A stretch of 5,652 nt of DNA, taken from positions 1-5,652 of the forward strand of contig SRXB01000147.1 of assembly GCA_009724975.1 (NCBI GenBank), read 5' to 3'. This DNA is from a bacterium (GTDB taxonomy: Bacteria > Desulfobacterota > Deferrisomatia > Deferrisomatales > BM512). Of this stretch, positions 1 through 5,652 are shown in pieces. Every line of letters begins with the position of its first letter. Position 1 is the stretch's first letter. Under the pieces are notes generated by a model. That model made no database searches. It had not been told where the DNA came from and worked only from the letters and a program-made list of their open reading frames with translations. A program made the translations under genes and the position numbers.

Positions 1-54
1 ACAAAGCAACTGACATTAACTTTGCATAAATCCGATAACGAGGTGAACCCATGA
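1..54 (+). CDS. C-terminal tail of an upstream gene, probably PilP (partial, 5' end outside window)
   Basis: Reading from base 1 gives 17 codons (TKQLTLTLHKSDNEVNP) and then TGA at 52-54, so the stop overlaps the pilQ ATG as ATGA. The other two forward frames hit stops early (11-13 and 17-19 in one, 27-29 and 36-38 in the other), so this is the only frame open across the segment. PilP, the inner-membrane-anchored lipoprotein that contacts the N0 domain of PilQ, is normally encoded just before pilQ, and its last beta strand often ends in an alternating hydrophobic pattern like the QLTLTLHK seen here. The 4-base overlap predicts translational coupling to pilQ. That this is coding is a fair inference; naming it PilP rests mainly on position and a short strand-like tail. 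It could also be a chance open frame within a 50-base intergenic gap. Confidence 0.5.
   Translation, partial: TKQLTLTLHKSDNEVNP
40..46 (+). promoter_or_regulatory. Ribosome binding site of pilQ
   Basis: GAGGTGA is a seven-base match to the anti-Shine-Dalgarno complement (GGAGGTGA) and lies 4 bases before the ATG at 51. It fixes that ATG as the pilQ start and sits inside the last codons of the upstream open frame, as expected for coupled genes. Confidence 0.8.
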
Positions 55-2705
55 CCGGAAGGCAGTGGGAAAAGAGCTTGGTAACGAGAATCGGAAGCAT
101 CGGCCTCGCGGCTAGCCTTATGGCGGCTTCCATACTCGTCGGTTGCGCCACCACCGGCGCCCAGAGCGCGGGTTCCGCGTCCGGAGTCCAGACGGCGCCC
201 CAGGCGGTCGCGCCCCTTGCGCCTGTCGCCGCCGCTCCCGTGAAAAAGGAAGTGGCGGTCGGCAGGATGAGCCTTGTCGGAGAGGAAAACTCCGTAAGGG
301 TGCGCTTCGAGGGCGACGGAGACTTCGGCTACTCGCTCCTGAGCGCGGTCGAGGGTGAATATTCGCTCGACCTATCCGGCGCGAGCTTTGCCGGCATCGC
401 CAAAGTGACCGAAGTGGGCGACGGGGTGATATCCTCCATCGTCGTCGAGGGCGGCAGGGCAGTGCTCAAGCTCTCGCAGAAGGCCTCGGTCGAAGCGGTG
501 AAGACCAGCGGCGGAGTCGATCTGGTGGTAGTGCCAGCCTCATCCCAGCCCGAAGTAGCGGCAAAAACCGAAATCGCCGCCCCCCAGGCCGCAACCGGCG
601 CCGAGGTTTCCATCTCGGAAAGCCTGTTGGCCGTGAAAATTGGTTCAGAGCCCAAAGGCGTCTCCTCCTTCCTTCTTAGCGACGGCGCCCGCCTTGTGCT
701 CGACATTGACGCGGCGGCATCCGGAAATGACTTCGTTCGCGAATACACCGACGGGCCGATAGCCAGAATAGTTATGCGCGAAAGCGGCAACACCGCCCGC
801 GCCGTCATAGAGGCCCGCGATTCCAAGGTCTTCTCCTCGTACGAAGTAAAGAAAACCGCAGAGGGATTCACGATAAGGATAGACGGAAGCGGCTACAACG
901 GCGTAGTCTCGGTGGCCGCAGCCCATGCCGCGGCCCCCGCGAAGACCGAAGCGAAAACCGCGGCCCCTGCTCCCAAGCCCGCCGCCTCCACCGCGGGGCT
1001 CCCCGAAGTGGTTGATTTCGGCTTCCACCAGGACGCCGACAAGAGCTACGTCGACATCACCACCTCAAGGCCGGTTGACCACGAAGTGGTCGAAGGCGCC
1101 GGCACCCGCATAATAATCGACCTTAAAAAGACCTCCCTGACGGGCAAATTCCAGCGCGCCCTCGATACCTCCGCCTTCAACGGATCCGTCAGGCTGGTTG
1201 CCGCGTACCAGCGCAGCGCCGACACCAGACTGGTGATAGACCTCAAAAATCCCGCGCCCTTCACGATAAACAAGAAGGACGCCAGCATCTCGATACTCTT
1301 TGAGGGCGGCTCCAATCAGGCACCCCTCGCCGGTTCCGAGCCCAGCGAAAAAATAGTCCTCGTTCGCGAGGAATCGGCGGCCTCACCCGTCGCCGGAGGC
1401 GAGAACGGCGCGCCCGCCGCCCTGCAGAAGGGTGTAGCCAAAGACGGCGGAGCCAGCCGCATCTCCATGGACTTTGTCGACGCCGACATTCGCAACATTT
1501 TGCGCATCATCGGCGAGGTGGCCGGAGTAAACATAGTCACCGGCAGCGAAGTCAGCGGCAACGTCACCATCCGCCTCATCGACGTCCCCTGGGACAAGGC
1601 GCTAGACGTAATCCTGAAGGCCAAGGGGCTCGACAAGGAAGTCGACGGCAACATCATGCGCATAGTTGGCGCGGACAAAATAGCCGCCGAGAAGGCCCAG
1701 CGACTTGCCGCCGCCGAAGCCGCCGCCAAGCTGGAAAAGAGCCAGACCCCTCTGGCCAGCGAAATCTTCCCCGTTAACTACGCAGGCGCGAAAGAGATAC
1801 TTGAAAAGGTAAAAACCGTGCTCTCCGACAGGGGTAGCGCGATTGTGGACGACCGCACCAACACCATCCTCGTGCGCGATATTGCGGCCAACATCCAGAC
1901 CGCACGGGAACTGGTCGCCCGCCTCGACACCCCGACCCCCCAGGTCCTCATCGAAGCGCGCATAATAGAAGTCAGCTCCAACTACGCCGAAGGCCTGGGC
2001 ATACAGTGGGGCGGCAAATATACCGCCGACGCCGCCCACGGCAACTCCACGGGCTTTAACTTCCCCAACTCGGTCGGCGTCAAGGGCGGCACCACCAGCA
2101 ACAACTATATAGTGAACCTGCCCTACAACAGCGCCGTCAACAGCGGCGCGCTTGCCCTGAGCCTCGGCTCCATAAACGACGTCCTCAGCCTCGACCTTAA
2201 AATCACCGCCCTCGAAACGGCGGGCAAGGGCCGGGTGGTAAGTTCGCCCAGAGTCACCACGCTCGACAACAAAACCGCGGAGATAAGCTCGGGCAACTCC
2301 ATCCCCTTCAACGTGACCTCGGGCGAAGACACCTCGGTCAAGATGATGGAATACCTCCTACAGCTCAAGGTGACACCCCACGTCACCTCCGATTCCTCCA
2401 TCGTCATGAAGATCGAGATCAAAAAAGACGACATCGACGAAGAACACATCGCCTCCGACGGCACCCCCGGCAAGACCACACGCACCGCCAACACCGAAGT
2501 GCTGGTAAAGGACGGGGAAACGGCGGTCATCGGCGGCATAATAAAAGACAAGGAAAGCCAGGCAACCTCGGGCGTTCCGTGGTTCCAGAACATCCCCTTC
2601 ATCGGCTGGCTCTTCAAAAGCAGGACGGAAACCACCGAGAAGTCGGAGCTGATAATTTTCATAACGCCCAGAATCGTCCAGCACGAACAGACGGCGAGCA
2701 ACTAG
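51..2705 (+). CDS. pilQ: Type IV pilus outer-membrane secretin PilQ, with lipoprotein-type signal peptide
   Basis: PilQ forms the gated outer-membrane channel through which the type IV pilus passes. The 884-aa product starts with a lipoprotein signal: basic residues R4, K8 and R13, a hydrophobic stretch at 14-31 and lipobox L29-V30-G31-C32; A33 at +2 favours outer-membrane sorting. An Ala/Pro-rich linker (33-66) leads into three AMIN-like beta domains at about 64-161, 184-280 and 318-420, separated by further Ala/Pro/Lys linkers; AMIN domains bind peptidoglycan. The STN/N0 domain is at about 470-540 (starts ISMDFVDADIRNIL), followed by an Ala/Lys/Glu-rich helical spacer (541-568), N1 at about 570-630 and the secretin domain at about 630-880. 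The secretin domain carries VVSSPRVTTLDN, the VPWFQNIPFIGWLFKS motif near 842-857 and the terminal strand LIIFITPRIV. Length is normal for a multi-AMIN PilQ. The start is fixed by GAGGTGA at 40-46. Family assignment is secure; lipidation is predicted from the motif only. Confidence 0.95.
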   Translation: MTGRQWEKSLVTRIGSIGLAASLMAASILVGCATTGAQSAGSASGVQTAPQAVAPLAPVAAAPVKKEVAVGRMSLVGEENSVRVRFEGDGDFGYSLLSAVEGEYSLDLSGASFAGIAKVTEVGDGVISSIVVEGGRAVLKLSQKASVEAVKTSGGVDLVVVPASSQPEVAAKTEIAAPQAATGAEVSISESLLAVKIGSEPKGVSSFLLSDGARLVLDIDAAASGNDFVREYTDGPIARIVMRESGNTARAVIEARDSKVFSSYEVKKTAEGFTIRIDGSGYNGVVSVAAAHAAAPAKTEAKTAAPAPKPAASTAGLPEVVDFGFHQDADKSYVDITTSRPVDHEVVEGAGTRIIIDLKKTSLTGKFQRALDTSAFNGSVRLVAAYQRSADTRLVIDLKNPAPFTINKKDASISILFEGGSNQAPLAGSEPSEKIVLVREESAASPVAGGENGAPAALQKGVAKDGGASRISMDFVDADIRNILRIIGEVAGVNIVTGSEVSGNVTIRLIDVPWDKALDVILKAKGLDKEVDGNIMRIVGADKIAAEKAQRLAAAEAAAKLEKSQTPLASEIFPVNYAGAKEILEKVKTVLSDRGSAIVDDRTNTILVRDIAANIQTARELVARLDTPTPQVLIEARIIEVSSNYAEGLGIQWGGKYTADAAHGNSTGFNFPNSVGVKGGTTSNNYIVNLPYNSAVNSGALALSLGSINDVLSLDLKITALETAGKGRVVSSPRVTTLDNKTAEISSGNSIPFNVTSGEDTSVKMMEYLLQLKVTPHVTSDSSIVMKIEIKKDDIDEEHIASDGTPGKTTRTANTEVLVKDGETAVIGGIIKDKESQATSGVPWFQNIPFIGWLFKSRTETTEKSELIIFITPRIVQHEQTASN

Positions 2706-2709
2706 GAAG
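2704..2709 (+). promoter_or_regulatory. Ribosome binding site of aroC, overlapping the pilQ stop codon
   Basis: AGGAAG lies 3 bases before the TTG at 2713 and shares its first two bases with the pilQ TAG stop (2703-2705). It supports the TTG as the aroC start. Ribosomes finishing pilQ would cover this site, which suggests coupled reinitiation. No terminator fits in the 7-base gap. Confidence 0.65.
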
Positions 2710-2712
2710 AAG

Positions 2713-3906
2713 TTGATTATATTCAGGTCCGCAGGGGAGTCCCACGGAAAGGGGCTTCTGGTGCTCATTGAAAATCTGCCAGCCGGTCTTGAGGTCGAAA
2801 AGGAAAAAATCGACCTTGAGCTGGCAAGAAGGCAAAAAGGCTATGGACGCGGCGGCCGCATGGCAATCGAGACCGACAGCGTCGAGATAATAGCCGGAGT
2901 AAGATGGGGCAAGACCACCGGAGCGCCGGTGGCGATGCTGATAAAAAACAGGGATTTTGAAAACTGGCGCGAGGCGATGAGCCCCGAAGGGCGTTACGAG
3001 GGCGCCATAGGCTCCCTCACCGAAGTCAGGCCCGGACACGCGGATCTGCCCGGAGCACTAAAGTACGGACACCGCGACGCCAGAAACATACTTGAAAGGT
3101 CGAGCGCCAGGGAAACCGCGTCAAGGGTCGCGGCCGGCGCGGTAGCAAAAGCGTTGCTCAAGGTCTTTGACATCCAAATAGGGTCATTCGTCACCTCAAT
3201 CGGCGCCGCCAAACTGAAATGGAATGCCGAGGAGATTTGCGGGCTGGGTGAAAAGGCCAACGAATCCGGCCTTAGAATTCCGGATTCCGGCGTCGAAAAA
3301 GAAGCCGTAAAGCTCATCGACGAGGCGAAGAAAAAAGGAGATACCCTTGGCGGAACCTTCGTGGTCTTCGCCGAGGGAGTTCCGGTGGGGCTTGGCAGCC
3401 ACGTCAGCCACGAACGCCGGATAGACGGCCAAATTGCACGGGCCATCATCTCCATCCCCGCCATAAAAGCGGTGGAGTTCGGCCTGGGGTTCGAGGCGGC
3501 GGAGCTTTTTGGCTCCAAGGTTCACGACCAGATAGCCCCCGGAGGCGAAAACGACAAGATACGTGGCGGAGTGCGGCGCAAGTCCAACAACGCTGGCGGC
3601 ATAGAGGGCGGAATCACCAACGGCGAAGTCCTGTGGCTTCGGGCGGCCATGAAGCCGATTCCCACCCTGATGAGCCCCCTTGGGACGATAGACCTTTTGA
3701 CGGGCGAACCGGTTTTGGCCTCCAAGGAGAGAAGCGACACATGTGCGGTCTCTGCGGCCTCGGTGGTCGGCGAGGCGATGCTGGCTCTTGAGCTTGCCGC
3801 CCACATGGCTGAAAAGTTCGGCAAGGACACCGTTTTGGAGATGAAAAGGAATTTCGATTCCTATCTCGGCGAGATGGGAAAGAGATGGAACAAAGCCTCT
3901 TCCTAA
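2713..3906 (+). CDS. aroC: Chorismate synthase AroC
   Basis: AroC catalyses the last shikimate-pathway step, 5-enolpyruvylshikimate-3-phosphate to chorismate plus phosphate, in the cytoplasm with reduced FMN. The 397-aa protein shows all family signatures: GESHG at 8-12 (H11 matches the conserved catalytic His), RQKGYGRGGRM near 40-50, GHADLPGALKYGHRDARNIL starting at G108 (H109 is the second conserved His), RRKSNNAGGIEGG at 288-300 and RSDTCAVSAA starting at R340 (D342 is the conserved Asp). The RQKGYGRG form belongs to the class seen in Gram-positives and many deltaproteobacteria, unlike the enterobacterial RRPGQSR form. The start is TTG; the resulting N-terminus (MIIFRSAGESHG) has the usual distance to GESHG, and no ATG lies nearby in frame. 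It begins 7 bases after pilQ and overlaps aroK by 22 bases. It is slightly longer than the common 360-390 aa, with an ordinary helical C-terminus. Confidence 0.96.
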   Translation: MIIFRSAGESHGKGLLVLIENLPAGLEVEKEKIDLELARRQKGYGRGGRMAIETDSVEIIAGVRWGKTTGAPVAMLIKNRDFENWREAMSPEGRYEGAIGSLTEVRPGHADLPGALKYGHRDARNILERSSARETASRVAAGAVAKALLKVFDIQIGSFVTSIGAAKLKWNAEEICGLGEKANESGLRIPDSGVEKEAVKLIDEAKKKGDTLGGTFVVFAEGVPVGLGSHVSHERRIDGQIARAIISIPAIKAVEFGLGFEAAELFGSKVHDQIAPGGENDKIRGGVRRKSNNAGGIEGGITNGEVLWLRAAMKPIPTLMSPLGTIDLLTGEPVLASKERSDTCAVSAASVVGEAMLALELAAHMAEKFGKDTVLEMKRNFDSYLGEMGKRWNKASS

Positions 3907-4415
3907 CGGGTTTCATGGGCGCCGGAAAAAGCTCCGTCGGCAAGCTGCTGGCCCGGCGGCTTGGTGTAAAGTTTCTGGACCTGGACGCCGAAATTGAAAG
4001 ACGAGAGCGGCGGTCCATTAAAGAGATCTTTGAAACCAGCGGCGAGGAAGGATTCAGAAAGGCGGAAGCCGAGGCTCTTGGCCAGGTACTTGGCGGCCCC
4101 CCCTCGGTCGTTGCGCTAGGCGGCGGAACTCTCTCCAGGCAGAGCAACCGCAAGGCGCTTAACGGGAAGCTGGTCGTTAATTTAAGCGCCTCTTTCGAGG
4201 AGCTTTACCGAAGAATCCGCGACACAGGCGACACAAGGCCGCTTGTCCGCGACGGCGAAGAGGCTCTTAGGGCGCGCTTTGAAGAGCGAAAGCCGACATA
4301 CGACGGAGTCGGGATTCAAGTGGAAACCGGCGGCAAAACCACCGAGGAGGTAGCCGCCGAGGTATTGAGTAAAATTTTAGGCCCTTGCCCCAAGGAGAAG
4401 CGGTGCGAACGATAG
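3885..4415 (+). CDS. aroK: Shikimate kinase
   Basis: This cytoplasmic P-loop kinase phosphorylates shikimate to shikimate 3-phosphate with ATP. At 176 aa it has the usual length. Visible motifs are the Walker A loop GFMGAGKSS (9-17; K15, S16), the D32-L-D34 pair (Mg2+ and shikimate binding), R58 within GEEGFRK (shikimate binding), the GGG loop at 79-81, the lid arginine R118 in TRPLVR and R135 in ERKPTY. All expected catalytic residues are present. The ATG at 3885 lies inside the end of aroC (22-base overlap) behind a weak GGGA (3876-3879), so initiation probably depends on translation of aroC. The next in-frame ATG (3915) falls inside the P-loop and cannot be the start. The final residues (GPCPKEKRCER) are encoded by the DNA that also holds the aroB ribosome binding site and start. 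The aroK symbol rather than aroL rests on linkage to aroB. Confidence 0.95.
   Translation: MEQSLFLTGFMGAGKSSVGKLLARRLGVKFLDLDAEIERRERRSIKEIFETSGEEGFRKAEAEALGQVLGGPPSVVALGGGTLSRQSNRKALNGKLVVNLSASFEELYRRIRDTGDTRPLVRDGEEALRARFEERKPTYDGVGIQVETGGKTTEEVAAEVLSKILGPCPKEKRCER
4392..4397 (+). promoter_or_regulatory. Ribosome binding site that sets the aroB start at GTG 4403
   Basis: AAGGAG is a perfect Shine-Dalgarno core, 5 bases before the GTG at 4403, inside the 3' end of aroK. The competing in-frame TTG at 4385 lies upstream of this site and has only AT-rich sequence before it (AGTAAAATTTTAGG), so it is unlikely to be used. Confidence 0.85.
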
Positions 4416-5497
4416 ACGTAAATCTTGCCGAGCGTTCATACCGTGTTCTGGTCGGAAGGGGGCTTTTGGAGAGAATCGACACCGTCGGCGAGTTTGCCGA
4501 GGCCGTCTGTGGGCGACAGGTTCTGGCGGTAAGCGACAAAAAGGTTTACGAACTTTACGGTAAAGCCCTTGAAGGCGGCGCAAAAAAAGCGATGGCCGAA
4601 TTCTTAGGGTGGTCGGTCTTTGAAGCCGGAGAAGAGCACAAGACGGTTGAAACCCTGACGCGGGTTTGGGATGACCTGGTCAAGTCGGGGATGGATCGAA
4701 ACGGCGTGATAGTGGCGCTTGGCGGCGGAGTCGTGGGCGACATGGCAGGCTTCGCGGCGGCCACCTACCTTAGGGGCGTCGATTTCATCCAGATACCCAC
4801 AACCCTCCTGGCGATGGTTGATTCAAGCGTCGGCGGCAAAACGGGGGTGGACCACCCGCTGGGCAAAAACCTAATCGGGGCTTTTCACCAGCCCAAAGCC
4901 GTTTTAGCCGACCTCGATCTTCTGAAAACCCTGCCGCGCCGAGAGGTGATGGGAGGACTGGCCGAGGTGATAAAGGCCGCGATACTCGCCGACGAATGGC
5001 TCTTCGCCCTTCTTGAGGCGCGCGGGCCCGAGCTGGTGCAGGATGTGGAACTTCTTGAGGAGGCCGTGGCAAGGGCAATCTCGATAAAGGCCGAGATAGT
5101 GGGGCTTGACGAAAAGGAAGGCGGCCCCAGGGCGCTTTTGAATCTCGGCCACACATTCGGCCACGCCGTCGAAACCGCCTCTGGCTACGGCAGGTACATT
5201 CACGGCGAAGCGGTCGCCATGGGACTGATTTTTTCCGCCAAACTCGCAGACGCAGTAGGGGTGGCGGAAAAAAAGAGCGTTGAAAGGATAATCGATCTCA
5301 TAAACGCCTGGGGATACCCGAACAGGCCGACGGATATCCCGGGCCGCAAGATAAAAGAAGCTATCTTGCACGACAAGAAAACAAAAAGCGGCCTGCCACG
5401 GTGGGTTTTGCCGCTTGAAATAGGCAGGGCGCGCTGGGGTTGCAGGGTAAATGAAGACGCTGTGGACGCCCTGATAAACGAAGGTCTTAAAAACTGA
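4403..5497 (+). CDS. aroB: 3-dehydroquinate synthase AroB
   Basis: AroB converts 3-deoxy-D-arabino-heptulosonate 7-phosphate to 3-dehydroquinate, step 2 of the shikimate pathway, using NAD+ and a divalent metal (Zn2+ or Co2+) in the cytoplasm. Starting at GTG 4403 the protein has 364 aa, close to the 362 aa of the E. coli enzyme, and begins VRTIDVNLAERSY. A TTG at 4385 would add six residues but lacks a ribosome binding site. Motifs in this numbering: GEEHKT at 76-81, the NAD-binding GGGVVGDMAGF starting at G107, IPTTLLAMVDSSVGGKTGVD with P132 to G148, and metal ligands E188 (GLAEVIK), H250 (NLGHTFGH) and H267 (HGEAVAMG). Nothing is missing or truncated. It overlaps aroK by 13 bases, which implies translational coupling. 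It is not a sugar-cyclase homologue such as 2-deoxy-scyllo-inosose synthase, because it sits with aroC and aroK and matches the AroB motifs throughout. Confidence 0.96.
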   Translation: MRTIDVNLAERSYRVLVGRGLLERIDTVGEFAEAVCGRQVLAVSDKKVYELYGKALEGGAKKAMAEFLGWSVFEAGEEHKTVETLTRVWDDLVKSGMDRNGVIVALGGGVVGDMAGFAAATYLRGVDFIQIPTTLLAMVDSSVGGKTGVDHPLGKNLIGAFHQPKAVLADLDLLKTLPRREVMGGLAEVIKAAILADEWLFALLEARGPELVQDVELLEEAVARAISIKAEIVGLDEKEGGPRALLNLGHTFGHAVETASGYGRYIHGEAVAMGLIFSAKLADAVGVAEKKSVERIIDLINAWGYPNRPTDIPGRKIKEAILHDKKTKSGLPRWVLPLEIGRARWGCRVNEDAVDALINEGLKN

Positions 5498-5544
5498 AAA
5501 TTTTGATTTGGGCAAATAACGAAAACGCCCGATAAGAGAAATAC

Positions 5545-5550
5545 AAGGAG
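5545..5550 (+). promoter_or_regulatory. Ribosome binding site of the downstream lipoprotein gene
   Basis: AAGGAG lies 10 bases before the ATG at 5561, at the long end of normal spacing. It favours 5561 over the in-frame ATGs at 5579 and 5585. Confidence 0.6.
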
Positions 5551-5560
5551 CGAGAGAACC

Positions 5561-5652
5561 ATGAAAGTTCGTCGCGCAATGAAAATGCTGGGAATACTGT
5601 CGGCGGCGCTTATGCTCTTCGGCTGCGGCGTGGTTGAAGACTACGAAACCGC
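5561..5652 (+). CDS. N-terminus of a predicted lipoprotein, function unknown (partial, 3' end outside window)
   Basis: Thirty complete codons are visible. They encode a compact lipoprotein signal peptide: basic residues K2, R4, R5 and K8, a hydrophobic core at about 9-19, and lipobox L19-F20-G21-C22, after which the mature protein begins C-G-V-V-E-D-Y-E-T. Gly rather than Asp follows the lipidated Cys, which favours transfer to the outer membrane. Too little of the mature part is present to assign a family. The gene follows aroB by 63 bases on the same strand; that AT-richer gap shows no convincing terminator, so it may be the next gene of the operon or start a new unit. The start at 5561 is supported by AAGGAG at 5545-5550 and by the basic n-region. 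Confidence 0.8.
   Translation, partial: MKVRRAMKMLGILSAALMLFGCGVVEDYET

Noticed and set aside
10..39. Promoter-like pair CTGACA (10-15) and GATAAC (34-39) with an 18-base spacer before pilQ.
   Set aside because: The transcript would start at or inside the pilQ ribosome binding site, and the segment appears to be the coding tail of the upstream gene.
2123..2701. Long minus-strand open frame opposite the secretin domain of PilQ (192 aa).
   Set aside because: Shadow of pilQ in GC-rich DNA; its translation is low-complexity Ser/Leu/Val/Thr-rich and matches no family I recognise, while the plus strand encodes a clearly conserved domain.
3196..3804. Long minus-strand open frame opposite aroC (202 aa).
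   Set aside because: The plus strand carries intact chorismate synthase signatures throughout; the antisense product shows no recognisable motif.
3915..3917. Internal ATG as an alternative aroK start.
   Set aside because: It encodes M11 inside the Walker A loop; starting there would destroy the ATP-binding site.
4904..5515. Minus-strand open frame opposite aroB (203 aa).
   Set aside because: It covers the conserved metal-binding part of AroB; the antisense reading is a by-product of codon bias.
5510..5530. Inverted repeat GGGC...GCCC after aroB as a possible terminator.
   Set aside because: Only a 4-bp stem with a 13-base loop and no following T-tract, so it does not meet intrinsic terminator criteria.
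5503..5536. Promoter-like TTGATT (5503-5508) and GATAAG (5531-5536) before the lipoprotein gene.
   Set aside because: The spacer is 22 bases and the -10 match is poor; not supportable without mapped transcription starts.

Overview
This 5.65 kb window is a compact, all-plus-strand bacterial gene block that joins type IV pilus assembly to aromatic biosynthesis: [3' end of a probable pilP] - pilQ - aroC - aroK - aroB - [5' end of a lipoprotein gene]. The DNA looks GC-rich by eye but uses many ATA, AGG and AAA codons. The lipobox-bearing proteins and the outer-membrane secretin mean a diderm bacterium. The pilQ-aroC-aroK-aroB order, and a chorismate synthase of the RQKGYGRG type, suggest a Deltaproteobacteria-like lineage (Desulfuromonadota or Desulfobacterota in the broad sense). 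That placement is inference; the classical gammaproteobacterial order is pilMNOPQ-aroK-aroB without aroC.

Layout: bases 1-54 hold an open frame whose TGA overlaps the pilQ ATG (ATGA), most likely the C-terminal tail of PilP. Bases 51-2705 encode PilQ, an 884-aa secretin with a lipoprotein-type signal peptide, three AMIN-like domains on Ala/Pro-rich linkers, an STN/N0 domain, an N1 domain and the C-terminal secretin barrel domain. Seven bases later comes aroC (2713-3906, TTG start), which overlaps aroK (3885-4415) by 22 bases; aroK in turn overlaps aroB. I place the aroB start at the GTG at 4403, behind a perfect Shine-Dalgarno sequence, giving a 13-base overlap and a 364-aa protein. After a 63-base AT-richer gap, a new lipoprotein gene starts at 5561 and runs off the window.

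Together: AroB (step 2), AroK (step 5) and AroC (step 7) are three of the seven shikimate-pathway enzymes leading to chorismate. All three keep their recognisable catalytic residues. The tight spacing and overlaps from pilP? through aroB point to one transcript with translational coupling. There is no terminator between pilQ and aroC, so the aro genes are probably expressed by read-through from the pil operon or from a promoter outside the window or inside pilQ.

I see no mobile element, CRISPR array, RNA gene, toxin-antitoxin pair or undescribed system. The points most worth a second look are the lipidated (possibly self-piloting) PilQ, the ATGA-coupled upstream frame and the aroB start correction. 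No stretch longer than 300 bases lacks a gene.
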